From assembly GCF_000429445.1 (NCBI RefSeq), contig NZ_AUBW01000016.1, positions 1 through 64,000 of the forward strand: DNA of 64,000 nucleotides. Reading direction: 5' to 3'. This stretch comes from Algoriphagus terrigena DSM 22685. Lineage in GTDB: Bacteria; Bacteroidota; Bacteroidia; Cytophagales; Cyclobacteriaceae. The position numbers were made by a program, and so were the translations under genes. The notes beneath the pieces were generated by a model. That model was not told where the DNA came from. It made no database searches and saw nothing but the letters and a program-made list of their open reading frames with translations. Below, piece after piece: positions 16,848 through 25,066 of this stretch; the first letter of the stretch is position 1; each line of letters opens with the position of its first letter.

Positions 16848-17209
16848 TTCAGCCAGGAAAATCCATCCGGACTTTTATCGGTTCTAAAGACTTTGCCGAA
16901 AGCTGTCGATTCTATGAAGCCCTTGAATTCGAAATCCGTCACCACGGAAAGGGCTTCGCTTATATCCAGATCTCGCCTGGAATCGGATTTTACCTACAAG
17001 ATGCCTATGTAAAAGACTGGTGCGAAAACATGATGCTATTTCTCGAGGTTGAGGATTTGCCAGCCTATTTTGAGCGAATAAATGCGCTGGACCTTCCCTC
17101 CAAATTCCCGGGGGTCAAAGTCATGCCGATCAAGCAGCAGGACTGGGGAAGTGAGTTTTTTATCATCGAGCCTGCCGGGGTATTGTGGCATATTGGCTGC
17201 TTCAAGTGA
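16844..17209 (+). CDS. VOC (glyoxalase/bleomycin-resistance) family protein
   Basis: A 121-residue single-domain VOC-fold protein. IRTFIGSKDFAESCRFYEALEFEIRHHG is the first beta-alpha-beta-beta-beta module, and MLFLEVEDLPAYFERINAL and WGSEFFIIEPAGVLWHIGCF form the second. The final E-P-x-G-x-x-W-H is typical of the metal-site edge. The substrate is not predictable. The start overlaps the DUF1569 stop by 4 bases, and the NlpE-like gene follows 52 bases later. Confidence 0.85.
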   Translation: MIQPGKSIRTFIGSKDFAESCRFYEALEFEIRHHGKGFAYIQISPGIGFYLQDAYVKDWCENMMLFLEVEDLPAYFERINALDLPSKFPGVKVMPIKQQDWGSEFFIIEPAGVLWHIGCFK

Positions 17210-17261
17210 AAAAATGTCTGCCAATGCCCGCTTTGGTGCAAAATTTGGACAAACGCCTTTC

Positions 17262-17762
17262 ATGAAAAATATTTCGCTGTTAGCCGGTTTTGCACTTCTA
17301 AACTTAAGTATTGCCTGCACTGCTCCTTCCACCGAAACTGTTTCCGAGTCAGAGATCGTCGCTCAGCCTGAGCAAGACACCGTGGTCGAGACAGTCCCAG
17401 AAACTATGGAAATGCCCGTTACTGCGGGTGACAATTCGATGAACTCGGTAGATTGGCCGGGGACCTATTTTGCGACACTACCGTGCGCAAGCTGCGAGGG
17501 AATCGAAACTTGGGTCACTCTCAATCCAGACGGCACTTTTGTGCTCAAAACACATCACATGGGACTCAACGACGATCGCGAAGAGATCTTCACCGGGAAA
17601 TTCACTTGGGACGAGACCGGATCAATTGTCACCCTCAACGGACTGATCGGCGGCGCTCCCGGCAAATACAAAGTCGGCGAAAACCGAATCTGGCATCTGG
17701 ACAGGGATGGAAACCAGATCAAAGGAGATCTCGCCGATCGGTATATCCTCACGAAGAAATAA
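17262..17762 (+). CDS. NlpE-like copper-homeostasis lipoprotein
   Basis: A 166-residue lipoprotein from the ATG at 17262; the frame is open upstream to 17082 but only from there does a signal peptide appear (ISLLAGFALLNLSIAC, lipobox). An acidic linker of about 50 residues precedes the NlpE N-terminal domain: WPGTYFATLPCASCEGIETWVTLNPDGTFVLKTHH, with the CxxC pair of the family. NlpE senses surface contact and copper and signals to Cpx in enterobacteria; Bacteroidota have only this domain and no Cpx, so the role here is open. It ends 2 bases from the convergent oxyR stop. Confidence 0.85.
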   Translation: MKNISLLAGFALLNLSIACTAPSTETVSESEIVAQPEQDTVVETVPETMEMPVTAGDNSMNSVDWPGTYFATLPCASCEGIETWVTLNPDGTFVLKTHHMGLNDDREEIFTGKFTWDETGSIVTLNGLIGGAPGKYKVGENRIWHLDRDGNQIKGDLADRYILTKK

Positions 17763-17764
17763 AC

Positions 17765-18697
17765 CTACTTGAAGCGCACGATCTTCCCGTGTGCCTTAGA
17801 TGTCATCTCCGCAGGAATCGCTTCCGTGATTTCCCGATACAGCAGCTCCACCAGTTTTTGCTTCAGAAAGCTGCGGTTTAGGATAATACTCACCTCACGC
17901 GTGGGCACAGATCCGGCAAAAGGCCTGAGTCGACCTTTTTCCTCGTCCGAAAGCTCATGCGTGGCCAGTTCTGGCAGTAAGGTCATTCCCTGGTACCGGT
18001 TGACCATATTTTTTAAGCCTTCCAACGACCCGCTTTCGTAATGGAAATTTTTGTGACCGCTGCTCGTCTGATCGCAGAAGTTGAGCACTTGGTCGCGAAA
18101 ACAGTGGCCTTGTTGCAAAACCCACAGATCTTCCGCCTTGACTTGGCTGGCATTGATCTCTTTCTCTTTCAGCAGAGGATGGTTTTTAGACAGGTACGCG
18201 TAAAACTTCTCATAAAACATCGGCTTTTCCACAATTCCAGATTCCTCCAATGGTGTGACCACGACACCCAAATCCAGCTCGTCGTTTTTCAGCCTTCGGA
18301 TGATTTCTTCCGTGACCATTTCCTGCACTTCCAGCTTGACATTGGGATATTTTTCCAAAAACCTCCTAATAAACAGATGCAATAGATAGGGTGCCAAAGT
18401 TGGGATGATCGCGAGCTTGATCGTGCCGGAGATATCTCCTTTCAGCTGCGCGACCAACTCCATGATTCCCTTGCTTTCAGAAACCACCTTTTTAGCCTGG
18501 GCGATGATCTGCACGCCGATTTCTGTAGGAATTACCGGCATCTTGCTCCGGTCAAAAAGAATGACCCCCAATCCTTTTTCCAATTTTCCCAGCTGGGCAC
18601 TCAGCGTCGGCTGCGTCACAAAGCAGGACTCGGCTGCATTCCCAAAATGTCGGTGCTTATCTACCGCGATCAAATATTCGAGTTGCTGAATGGTCAT
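17765..18697 (-). CDS. oxyR: OxyR, peroxide-sensing LysR-family regulator
   Basis: A 310-residue LysR-type regulator. The N-terminal helix-turn-helix is clear (HFGNAAESCFVTQPTLSAQLGKLE). In the regulatory domain, GHCFRDQVLNFC carries two cysteines nine positions apart, matching Cys199 and Cys208 of E. coli OxyR (GHCLRDQ...C), which form the peroxide-induced disulfide. I therefore call OxyR rather than a generic LysR protein. It would activate catalase, peroxiredoxin or Dps genes, none of which is adjacent. It is convergent with the NlpE-like gene with only 2 bases between them. Confidence 0.93.
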   Translation of the reverse strand: MTIQQLEYLIAVDKHRHFGNAAESCFVTQPTLSAQLGKLEKGLGVILFDRSKMPVIPTEIGVQIIAQAKKVVSESKGIMELVAQLKGDISGTIKLAIIPTLAPYLLHLFIRRFLEKYPNVKLEVQEMVTEEIIRRLKNDELDLGVVVTPLEESGIVEKPMFYEKFYAYLSKNHPLLKEKEINASQVKAEDLWVLQQGHCFRDQVLNFCDQTSSGHKNFHYESGSLEGLKNMVNRYQGMTLLPELATHELSDEEKGRLRPFAGSVPTREVSIILNRSFLKQKLVELLYREITEAIPAEMTSKAHGKIVRFK

Positions 18698-18964
18698 TTC
18701 GGCGATTAAAATTTGTTTTTCATTTCCATATTGAATGCCCTAGGTAATCATCTCCAGGGCTAGAAAACTTTTGTATGGACATTTCAATAGAAATTATCTA
18801 TGATGTTAACCCACGAAACGGGAAAATGAGTTCAGGAAAATTTCGAATTTGTTTCCACTCCTTGCCTTTGATCAAATAACCTTCAGGAAATTTTACTTCC
18901 CTGCTTAAAAAGCCTAATTTATTCCATCTACTTCTCAAAAAACACAATATCCCAAAACCTAACC

Positions 18965-20272
18965 ATGAGTAACTCCTCCTTTTCAAGAAGAAAATTTCTT
19001 AGCGCAAGTCTACTGACCACCGCCGGATTGAGCCTTCTTTCCGAATTAAGTTTCGCCTCCACCGCCCAGCCTTTATTCAAAACTGCCCATGAGCGGGTTC
19101 GCTTGGGCTTCATCGGAGTAGGCCGACAAGCCATGGGCTTGCTGAATAATTTCATGAAAATCCCCGGAGTAGAAGTTGTGGCGGGAGCCGATGTCTATGC
19201 TATCAAGCGGGAGCGATTCGCACTTCGGGTTCAGAAAAACCAATCAACTGCCGGTACGCCGACGTCTGCGCCGAAACTATACGCAGACTACAAGGAACTC
19301 CTGGCCAATCCAGAAGTAGACGCCGTAGTCATCGCGTCCCCGGATCATTGGCATGCGCTCATGGCGATTGACGCATGCAAGGCCAAAAAGGACATTTATC
19401 TGGAAAAGCCGCTAACTTTTACCGTCAAGGAAGGCCAGGAATTGGTCAAAGCTGTCCGCGCCAGCGGAGTCGTTTTGGCAGTTGGGAGCATGCAGCGAGC
19501 CGCTGTTAACTTCCAAACCGCTGCGATGCATGTACAAAAAGGTCGGCTGGGCAAAATCTCCCAGGTCCTGGTCTATGTCGGCGAAAACCCACATCCAAAG
19601 CCTTACGATCTGGCGGAAGAAGCAGTACCCGCAGGCTTGGATTGGCAAAAATGGCTGGGTCCACTTCCAAAACTCCATTTCAACGACCTGCTCGATCCGG
19701 GAATCTCTTTGGATCCGGAAAAAAACGAAGCGGCTTGGGGAGCTTGGCGCTGGTACAAGGAAACCGGTGGCGGATTGATGACCGACTGGGGCGCCCACAT
19801 GTTTGACATTGCGCAATGGGGACTGAGCATGGATAGAAATGGTCCGGTGGAAATCATTCCGGCTTCGGGCGATTCGCCGCTCACCTACAAGTATGCTACC
19901 GGCACGGAGATGCTGCTAACCAAATTTGATGAGGCCAGAGCGGGAGTGAAATTCGTAGGAGAAAACGGTTGGATTAACGTCTCCAGGGGAAACTATGATA
20001 CGTCCATCAAAGAATTGCAAATCGGTAAGGAACCCGAAAATTTCACATTCGGAGCTCACCACATTGACTTCATTGATTGCGTGAGAAAAAGGAAAGATCC
20101 CATTGTACCAGTTGAAGTGGGTCATAGTACCTGCACAGTCTGTACGATTGGCAACATCGCCCACGAAGTTGGGAAACCATTAAAATGGAACCCGATGACA
20201 CAGCTTTTCGAAGACGCTGAAGCCAATACCAAGCTGCATTATGATTATCAAAACGGTTATTCTCTGACGTAA
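18965..20272 (+). CDS. Tat-exported Gfo/Idh/MocA-family oxidoreductase
   Basis: A 435-residue NAD(P)-dependent oxidoreductase. The N-terminus SSFSRRKFLSASLLTTAGLS is a twin-arginine signal. The Rossmann fold starts VRLGFIGVGRQAMGLL, and ASPDHWHALMAIDACKAKKDIYLEKPLTF holds the conserved EKP of this family. The C-terminal half has ETGGGLMTDWGAHMFDIAQWGL, typical of the Bacteroidota secreted subgroup. The substrate is probably a sugar or cyclitol derivative but cannot be named. The redoxin lipoprotein gene begins 24 bases downstream, so the two may be co-transcribed. Confidence 0.92.
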   Translation: MSNSSFSRRKFLSASLLTTAGLSLLSELSFASTAQPLFKTAHERVRLGFIGVGRQAMGLLNNFMKIPGVEVVAGADVYAIKRERFALRVQKNQSTAGTPTSAPKLYADYKELLANPEVDAVVIASPDHWHALMAIDACKAKKDIYLEKPLTFTVKEGQELVKAVRASGVVLAVGSMQRAAVNFQTAAMHVQKGRLGKISQVLVYVGENPHPKPYDLAEEAVPAGLDWQKWLGPLPKLHFNDLLDPGISLDPEKNEAAWGAWRWYKETGGGLMTDWGAHMFDIAQWGLSMDRNGPVEIIPASGDSPLTYKYATGTEMLLTKFDEARAGVKFVGENGWINVSRGNYDTSIKELQIGKEPENFTFGAHHIDFIDCVRKRKDPIVPVEVGHSTCTVCTIGNIAHEVGKPLKWNPMTQLFEDAEANTKLHYDYQNGYSLT

Positions 20273-20296
20273 AATCCAGACTTATCCACATTGCTT

Positions 20297-21508
20297 ATGA
20301 GCTGTTTCCAGAAAAACATCAAGTTGGGCGGGCTGTACTTATCCACAGCCTTGCTCTTTTTCCAATGTGGTAAAAGTACCGAGACGAAATCCGTTGAAAG
20401 CGCTGATAATGCGGCGGTCTTCGTGCCCAATCCGCAGGTCGTCACCGAGCAGCCCATCGCAAAACTTGTCATTGGCGATCAGGCACCACCCTTCAATCTT
20501 CCCGATGTAGACGGAGTTTTCCACAGCCTGGATGACTACGCCGATTCGGATGTTTTGGTGGTCAATTTCACCTGCAATCACTGTCCGACCGCTCAGGCAT
20601 ACGAGGACAGATTCATCGATTTGGTCAAAGAATACGACGGGAAATCCGTGGCTTTTGTCGCCATTTCTACCAACAGCCCTATTGCGGTTTTACCGGAAGA
20701 ACTTGGCTATACTGACTTGGGCGACTATCACGAAGAGATGAAACTCAGGGCTGTGGATAAGTCGTACAATTTTCCGTACCTCTACGACGGCGATACCCAT
20801 GAATTCTCGCTCGCTTACGGCCCGACTGCGACACCACATGTCTTCGTGTTTGATAAGGACAGAAAACTGAGCTACTCGGGACGGATCGATGCTAAGGAAA
20901 AACCGGGGACGGGAAACGCTGAAGACTTAAGAAATGCCATTGAAGCAACCCTCAAAGGCGAAGCCCTTCCTGCGGAATTAGCGCAAACTCCGGCATTTGG
21001 CTGCTCGATGAAATGGGCTTGGAAAAACGAGTATACCATCAAAACCAACAAGGACTGGGCTGCGAAAGAGGTGACACTGGAAAAACTCTCTCCAGTCGGC
21101 CTTTCCGATCTACTGAAAAACGAAACCGATGAATTGCTTCTAGTCAATTTCTGGGCAACCTGGTGCGGCCCCTGCATCGTCGAGTACCCGGAATTTGTCA
21201 CGATCCAGCGAATGTATGGCGAACGGGATTTTCAGTTTGTCTCGGTCAGCATGGACACGCCTGATCAAATCGACAAAGCGCTGAAATTCCTAAAGGGAAA
21301 AGCATCTGCTGTTCCGAATTACATCATGGACACGGAAGACAAATATGAAGTGATCAAGGTCGTCGGTGAAGATTGGGATGGTAGCCTGCCAATCACACTC
21401 CTCATTGAGCCCGGAGGCAAAGTAGCTTACCGCGTGCCGGGAACCATCGATGCGTTGGCATTGAAAAAAGCGATCGTGGATCACCCGATGATCGGAAGAT
21501 ATTATTGA
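20297..21508 (+). CDS. Lipoprotein with two thioredoxin-fold domains (PRX-like plus TlpA-like)
   Basis: About 403 residues from the ATG at 20297; a TTG two codons earlier also reads in frame. The signal ends in the lipobox LFFQC. The first domain (about residues 60-220) is of the PRX_like1 type with VVNFTCNHCPTAQAYEDRF, a CxxC followed by proline, and YGPTATPHVFVFD carrying the cis-Pro. The second domain (about 270-403) is TlpA/ResA-like with LVNFWATWCGPCIVEYPEF. It is probably a periplasmic thiol reductant or peroxidase-type protein attached to a membrane. The double-domain arrangement may relay electrons internally, but the partner is unknown. Confidence 0.87.
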   Translation: MSCFQKNIKLGGLYLSTALLFFQCGKSTETKSVESADNAAVFVPNPQVVTEQPIAKLVIGDQAPPFNLPDVDGVFHSLDDYADSDVLVVNFTCNHCPTAQAYEDRFIDLVKEYDGKSVAFVAISTNSPIAVLPEELGYTDLGDYHEEMKLRAVDKSYNFPYLYDGDTHEFSLAYGPTATPHVFVFDKDRKLSYSGRIDAKEKPGTGNAEDLRNAIEATLKGEALPAELAQTPAFGCSMKWAWKNEYTIKTNKDWAAKEVTLEKLSPVGLSDLLKNETDELLLVNFWATWCGPCIVEYPEFVTIQRMYGERDFQFVSVSMDTPDQIDKALKFLKGKASAVPNYIMDTEDKYEVIKVVGEDWDGSLPITLLIEPGGKVAYRVPGTIDALALKKAIVDHPMIGRYY

Positions 21509-21613
21509 TTGCTGTTATGCAATTTCGTTTTCGCTGATCACTGAAAACTGCGACTGATCACTTGGTATTAGGATTGGAAACAAGTAGATTGTATCCAATC
21601 CTATTTTGATTTT

Positions 21614-22054
21614 ATGGCAAATTCAAAACATCCCACCATCCAGCTGTCAAAGGCACTCTATACTTCATCCCGTCTACTTATCCAGCAGATTCAGACTCAT
21701 TTGAATGAATTTGGACTGACTTATCCACAGTTCCTGGCTTTGTCGATTCTTTGGGAAGAAGACGGTCTCAAGGTCCACGAACTCGGCAATAGGATGAGTT
21801 TAGATTCCGGCACCTTAACCCCGCTGCTGAAAAAACTGGAAAGCCAAAATCTCCTCAAGCGGAAACGGGGCGAGGCAGACGAGCGAACCGTGACGATCAA
21901 TCTTACCTATCCGGGAAAATCGCTTCAGTCCAAGGTAATGGGATCAATAAGCACGATGGAAGAGGACTTTGCCTCCAGAATGGGAAAGCAAACCGACGAG
22001 CTCTTATCCGCAGCGGGGGAGTATTTGGAAAAACTCAAGTCGATTAAAAGTTGA
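21614..22054 (+). CDS. MarR/OhrR-like regulator lacking the redox cysteine
   Basis: A 146-residue winged-helix dimeric regulator. The sequence follows OhrR closely: QLSKALYTSSR, LTYPQFLALSILWEEDGLKV, MSLDSGTLTPLLKKLES and RKRGEADERTVTINLT. In OhrR the first segment reads LCFLLYASSR, with the reactive cysteine; here that position is serine and the whole protein contains no cysteine. It therefore cannot sense organic peroxides through the classical thiol. The start fits the family, and it stands alone between the redoxin gene and the M14 peptidase gene. No ohr gene is adjacent. Confidence 0.88.
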   Translation: MANSKHPTIQLSKALYTSSRLLIQQIQTHLNEFGLTYPQFLALSILWEEDGLKVHELGNRMSLDSGTLTPLLKKLESQNLLKRKRGEADERTVTINLTYPGKSLQSKVMGSISTMEEDFASRMGKQTDELLSAAGEYLEKLKSIKS

Positions 22055-22082
22055 ATTCCCAAATCGAACTGGAAAGGATAGA

Positions 22083-22103
22083 TTCACCGGAAAAATCGGT
22101 GAA
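22083..22103. terminator. Short hairpin after the MarR gene
   Basis: TTCACCG, 7 A-rich bases, CGGTGAA: a perfect 7-bp stem 29 bases after the stop. There is no clear T run, so the function is uncertain. Confidence 0.4.
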
Positions 22104-22190
22104 TTGGAGTCCTTTGACAACCAATTTTCTCCGAACAGTGAATAACCAAGTCCGAAAAGCATCTATCTTCCAACCGAATTCACTTACCCT

Positions 22191-24725
22191 ATGAAAAAAA
22201 CCTTACTCTCATTCGCTTTTGCATTTGTCTTTTATCTGGGAGCTTTCGCCCAGCTTCAAACCCCTGAGCAGTTTTTGGGCTACCAGCCCGGTGATCGATT
22301 CACGCCGCATCATCGCATGGTCGATTACTTCGAATATGTGGCTTCGCAAAATCCAAACATCAAACTGATCCAATACGGCGAAACCAATGAAAAACGCCCA
22401 CTGATCATTGCGATCCTTTCCAGCCCGGAAAACATGGCGAAACTGGAGCAGATCCGCACCGACAACCTGAAGCGGGCAGGGCTGATGGAAGGAACGCCGA
22501 GCAGCGAGATCCCCATCAACTGGATGTCCTTCAACGTCCACGGAAACGAGTCTGTCGGGATGGAAGCTGCTATTTCGTCTTTCTATACCCTTGCTGATCC
22601 GAACAATGCGAAATCGCAGGAGTGGCTGAAAAACCAGATCGTGATCATTGATCCGTGTATCAATCCTGACGGCCGGGATCGCTACTCCAACTGGTACAAT
22701 CAGAAGATGAACACCACACTCCAGCCAGATCTTCAGTCTCAGGAGCACAACGAACCTTGGCCAGGAGGCCGCGCCAATCACTACCTCTTTGATCTCAATC
22801 GTGACTGGGCTTGGCAGGTACAGGTGGAATCCCAGCAGCGAATGAAAGTATACCAGCAGTGGATGCCACAGTTGCACCTCGATTTCCACGAGCAAGGCAT
22901 CGATCAGCCGTTTTACATGGCTCCCGCTGCCGAGCCTTTGCATGAGCAGCTGACTCCTTTCCAGCATGAGTTTCAGGATATCTTCGGACGAAACACCGCC
23001 AAGTATTTCGACGAAATGGGAAGGTTTTACTTCACCAAGGAACGCTTTGACCTGCTTTATCCATCCTATGGCGATACGTATCCGATGTACAACGGTGCCA
23101 TCGGGATGACGATCGAGCAGGGCGGCGGCGGCAGAGGCGGCATCGGCGGATACAATTCCGTGGGCGATACCGTGACCTTGAGCAGCCGAATTGCCGGGCA
23201 CTATACCGCGGCAATGTCAGCGGCCGAAGTGACAAGCAAAAACTCGAAGCGCTTGGTAGATGAGTTTGCGACGTATTTCAAAAACAACTCCAGCAGCCCG
23301 AAAGGCAAGTATAAGAGCTTTGTGATCAAAGGTGGAAGCAATCCATCTCAGGTGGCAAAGTTGCTCGAGCTCCTCGACAAAAATGGAATCAAATACGGAA
23401 AAGCCGGATCAAAAGCCGGTCTGAAAGGTTTTGAATACCAAAGCGGAAAAGCCGGAGTGTCCTTTTCTACCGATGAAAATGACATCGTCATCAACGCCTA
23501 CCAGCCCAAATCGGTTTTGGCTCAGGTGCTTTTCGAACCAAATCCTACCCTGAACGACTCGATCACCTACGACATCACAAGCTGGGCGATGCCCTATGCC
23601 TATGGACTTCAGGCTTTTGCGCTTGAGAGCCGATTGGATGCCGCCGGAGACTACCAAAAACCGGAATTTACACCAAACCCAGTCGGTCAAACTCCCGTCG
23701 CCTATCTTGCCTCCTGGCAGGGAACCAGAGACGTGGCTTTCTTGTCCGCGCTACTCAACGCCAAGATTCGGGTGAAATATGCAGAATATCCCTTTGAAGT
23801 AGAGGGCAAAAGCTACCCAGCGGGTTCGCTCATTATCACCAAAGGAGGAAATGAATATGTAGCCGACTTTGATAAAAAAGTCTCCGACGCAGCCAATAAA
23901 TTTGGTGTAAAGTTGGCCACGACCCAGACTGGATATGTAGACAAAGGCAAGGACTTTGGCTCGCCGAACGTCAAAGTAATCCAGGCGCCGAAAGTTGCAC
24001 TGGTTGGCGGAAATGGCACATCTTCCTTGAGCTTTGGAGAGATCTGGCACTTTTTCGAAAAGGATCTCAACTATCCACTGAGCAATCTGGATGCTGCCTC
24101 GATGGGCGGCTATGACCTCAGCAAGTATGACGTGCTGATCCTGCCCGCAACCTATGGTCCGGCGCTCAATGCAGCTGCTCAGCAGAAGATTACTGACTGG
24201 GTCAAAGCCGGCGGCAAGTTGATCGCACTGGATGGAGCGCTCAACCTTTTTGCCAACAAGGAGGGGTTTGCTTTAAAAAACTTTGATTCAGAGGATGACA
24301 AAAAAGCAGCTGAAAAAGCTGACGCGGCACTTTCGAAACAAGAAAGACTGGAACCTTACTTGGGCATGGAACGCCTGGAGACGGCTTCTGGCACCGCCGG
24401 TGCGATCTATGAAATCAAGATGGATCAAACCCATCCGCTGGGCTATGGCACAGGCGGCAAATTCTACACGCTGAAAAACAATTCCAACCGATTTACCTAC
24501 CTCACGGGAGGCGCAAATGCCGGAGTAATCGCTACCAACGATTCCTATCGTACGGGCTACATCGGCTACAAGATCAAATCGAAGATGGGTGAATCCCTCG
24601 CAATCGGAGCGGAACAGCAGGGTCGCGGACAGATCGTCTACTTCGTGGACAACCCGATCTTCCGAGGGTTCTGGGAAAGTGGAAAACTCGTCCTAAGCAA
24701 CGCCATCTTTATGGTGGGACAGTAA
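22191..24725 (+). CDS. Secreted M14-family zinc carboxypeptidase-like protein
   Basis: An 844-residue protein with signal peptide MKKTLLSFAFAFVFYLGAFAQ. The M14 metallopeptidase domain spans about residues 40-350. FNVHGNESVGMEA gives the zinc ligands H and E of HxxE, LHLDFHEQG gives the third zinc ligand, and MTIEQGGG supplies the catalytic Glu. A large C-terminal region (about 400-844) includes a class I amidotransferase-like segment (YDLSKYDVLILPATYGPALN, WVKAGGKLIALDGAL), as in related Bacteroidota secreted peptidases. It probably digests peptides outside the inner membrane. There is no T9SS sorting domain at the C-terminus. A terminator follows. Confidence 0.92.
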   Translation: MKKTLLSFAFAFVFYLGAFAQLQTPEQFLGYQPGDRFTPHHRMVDYFEYVASQNPNIKLIQYGETNEKRPLIIAILSSPENMAKLEQIRTDNLKRAGLMEGTPSSEIPINWMSFNVHGNESVGMEAAISSFYTLADPNNAKSQEWLKNQIVIIDPCINPDGRDRYSNWYNQKMNTTLQPDLQSQEHNEPWPGGRANHYLFDLNRDWAWQVQVESQQRMKVYQQWMPQLHLDFHEQGIDQPFYMAPAAEPLHEQLTPFQHEFQDIFGRNTAKYFDEMGRFYFTKERFDLLYPSYGDTYPMYNGAIGMTIEQGGGGRGGIGGYNSVGDTVTLSSRIAGHYTAAMSAAEVTSKNSKRLVDEFATYFKNNSSSPKGKYKSFVIKGGSNPSQVAKLLELLDKNGIKYGKAGSKAGLKGFEYQSGKAGVSFSTDENDIVINAYQPKSVLAQVLFEPNPTLNDSITYDITSWAMPYAYGLQAFALESRLDAAGDYQKPEFTPNPVGQTPVAYLASWQGTRDVAFLSALLNAKIRVKYAEYPFEVEGKSYPAGSLIITKGGNEYVADFDKKVSDAANKFGVKLATTQTGYVDKGKDFGSPNVKVIQAPKVALVGGNGTSSLSFGEIWHFFEKDLNYPLSNLDAASMGGYDLSKYDVLILPATYGPALNAAAQQKITDWVKAGGKLIALDGALNLFANKEGFALKNFDSEDDKKAAEKADAALSKQERLEPYLGMERLETASGTAGAIYEIKMDQTHPLGYGTGGKFYTLKNNSNRFTYLTGGANAGVIATNDSYRTGYIGYKIKSKMGESLAIGAEQQGRGQIVYFVDNPIFRGFWESGKLVLSNAIFMVGQ

Positions 24726-25066
24726 GCAACCCCTGAGGAAACATCTAGACCGACTCCCATAAAGAGCCGGTTTTTTTTTGCCGGATTCTTGATCGTTGCA
24801 TTACTCTACGGTGGAATTCCGGTATATGGTTCACGTCTATAGATCATTTCTCCAATCTGTGTAGGTCGTAGAATTCGTTTCATAGTCTTTTTTGCGCGCA
24901 AAAAGCCGATCCAGCGCTTAGTTTTCACCCTCCCATTGGAAATAGATGTCAAAATAGGAGGATTCAAAACCATTTTTTATCCTATATAATTTGGCTATCT
25001 TTTTCAAAAAATTCTGGAAGGGCTATTTTCATCCACCCTTTCCTCTGAATCTTTGGAACGAAGTCC
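24726..25066. other. Intergenic stretch
   Basis: Holds the terminator of the peptidase gene and, presumably, the promoter of the kinase at 25067. TATCTTTT at 24996-25003 resembles the Bacteroidota -7 element TAnnTTTG, but no good -33 TTTG is placed before it. No gene was seen. Confidence 0.5.
24750..24779 (+). terminator. Rho-independent terminator of the M14 peptidase gene
   Basis: CCGACTC, 7 bases, GAGCCGG (one mismatch in the stem) followed by nine T residues, 25 bases after the stop codon. Confidence 0.85.
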
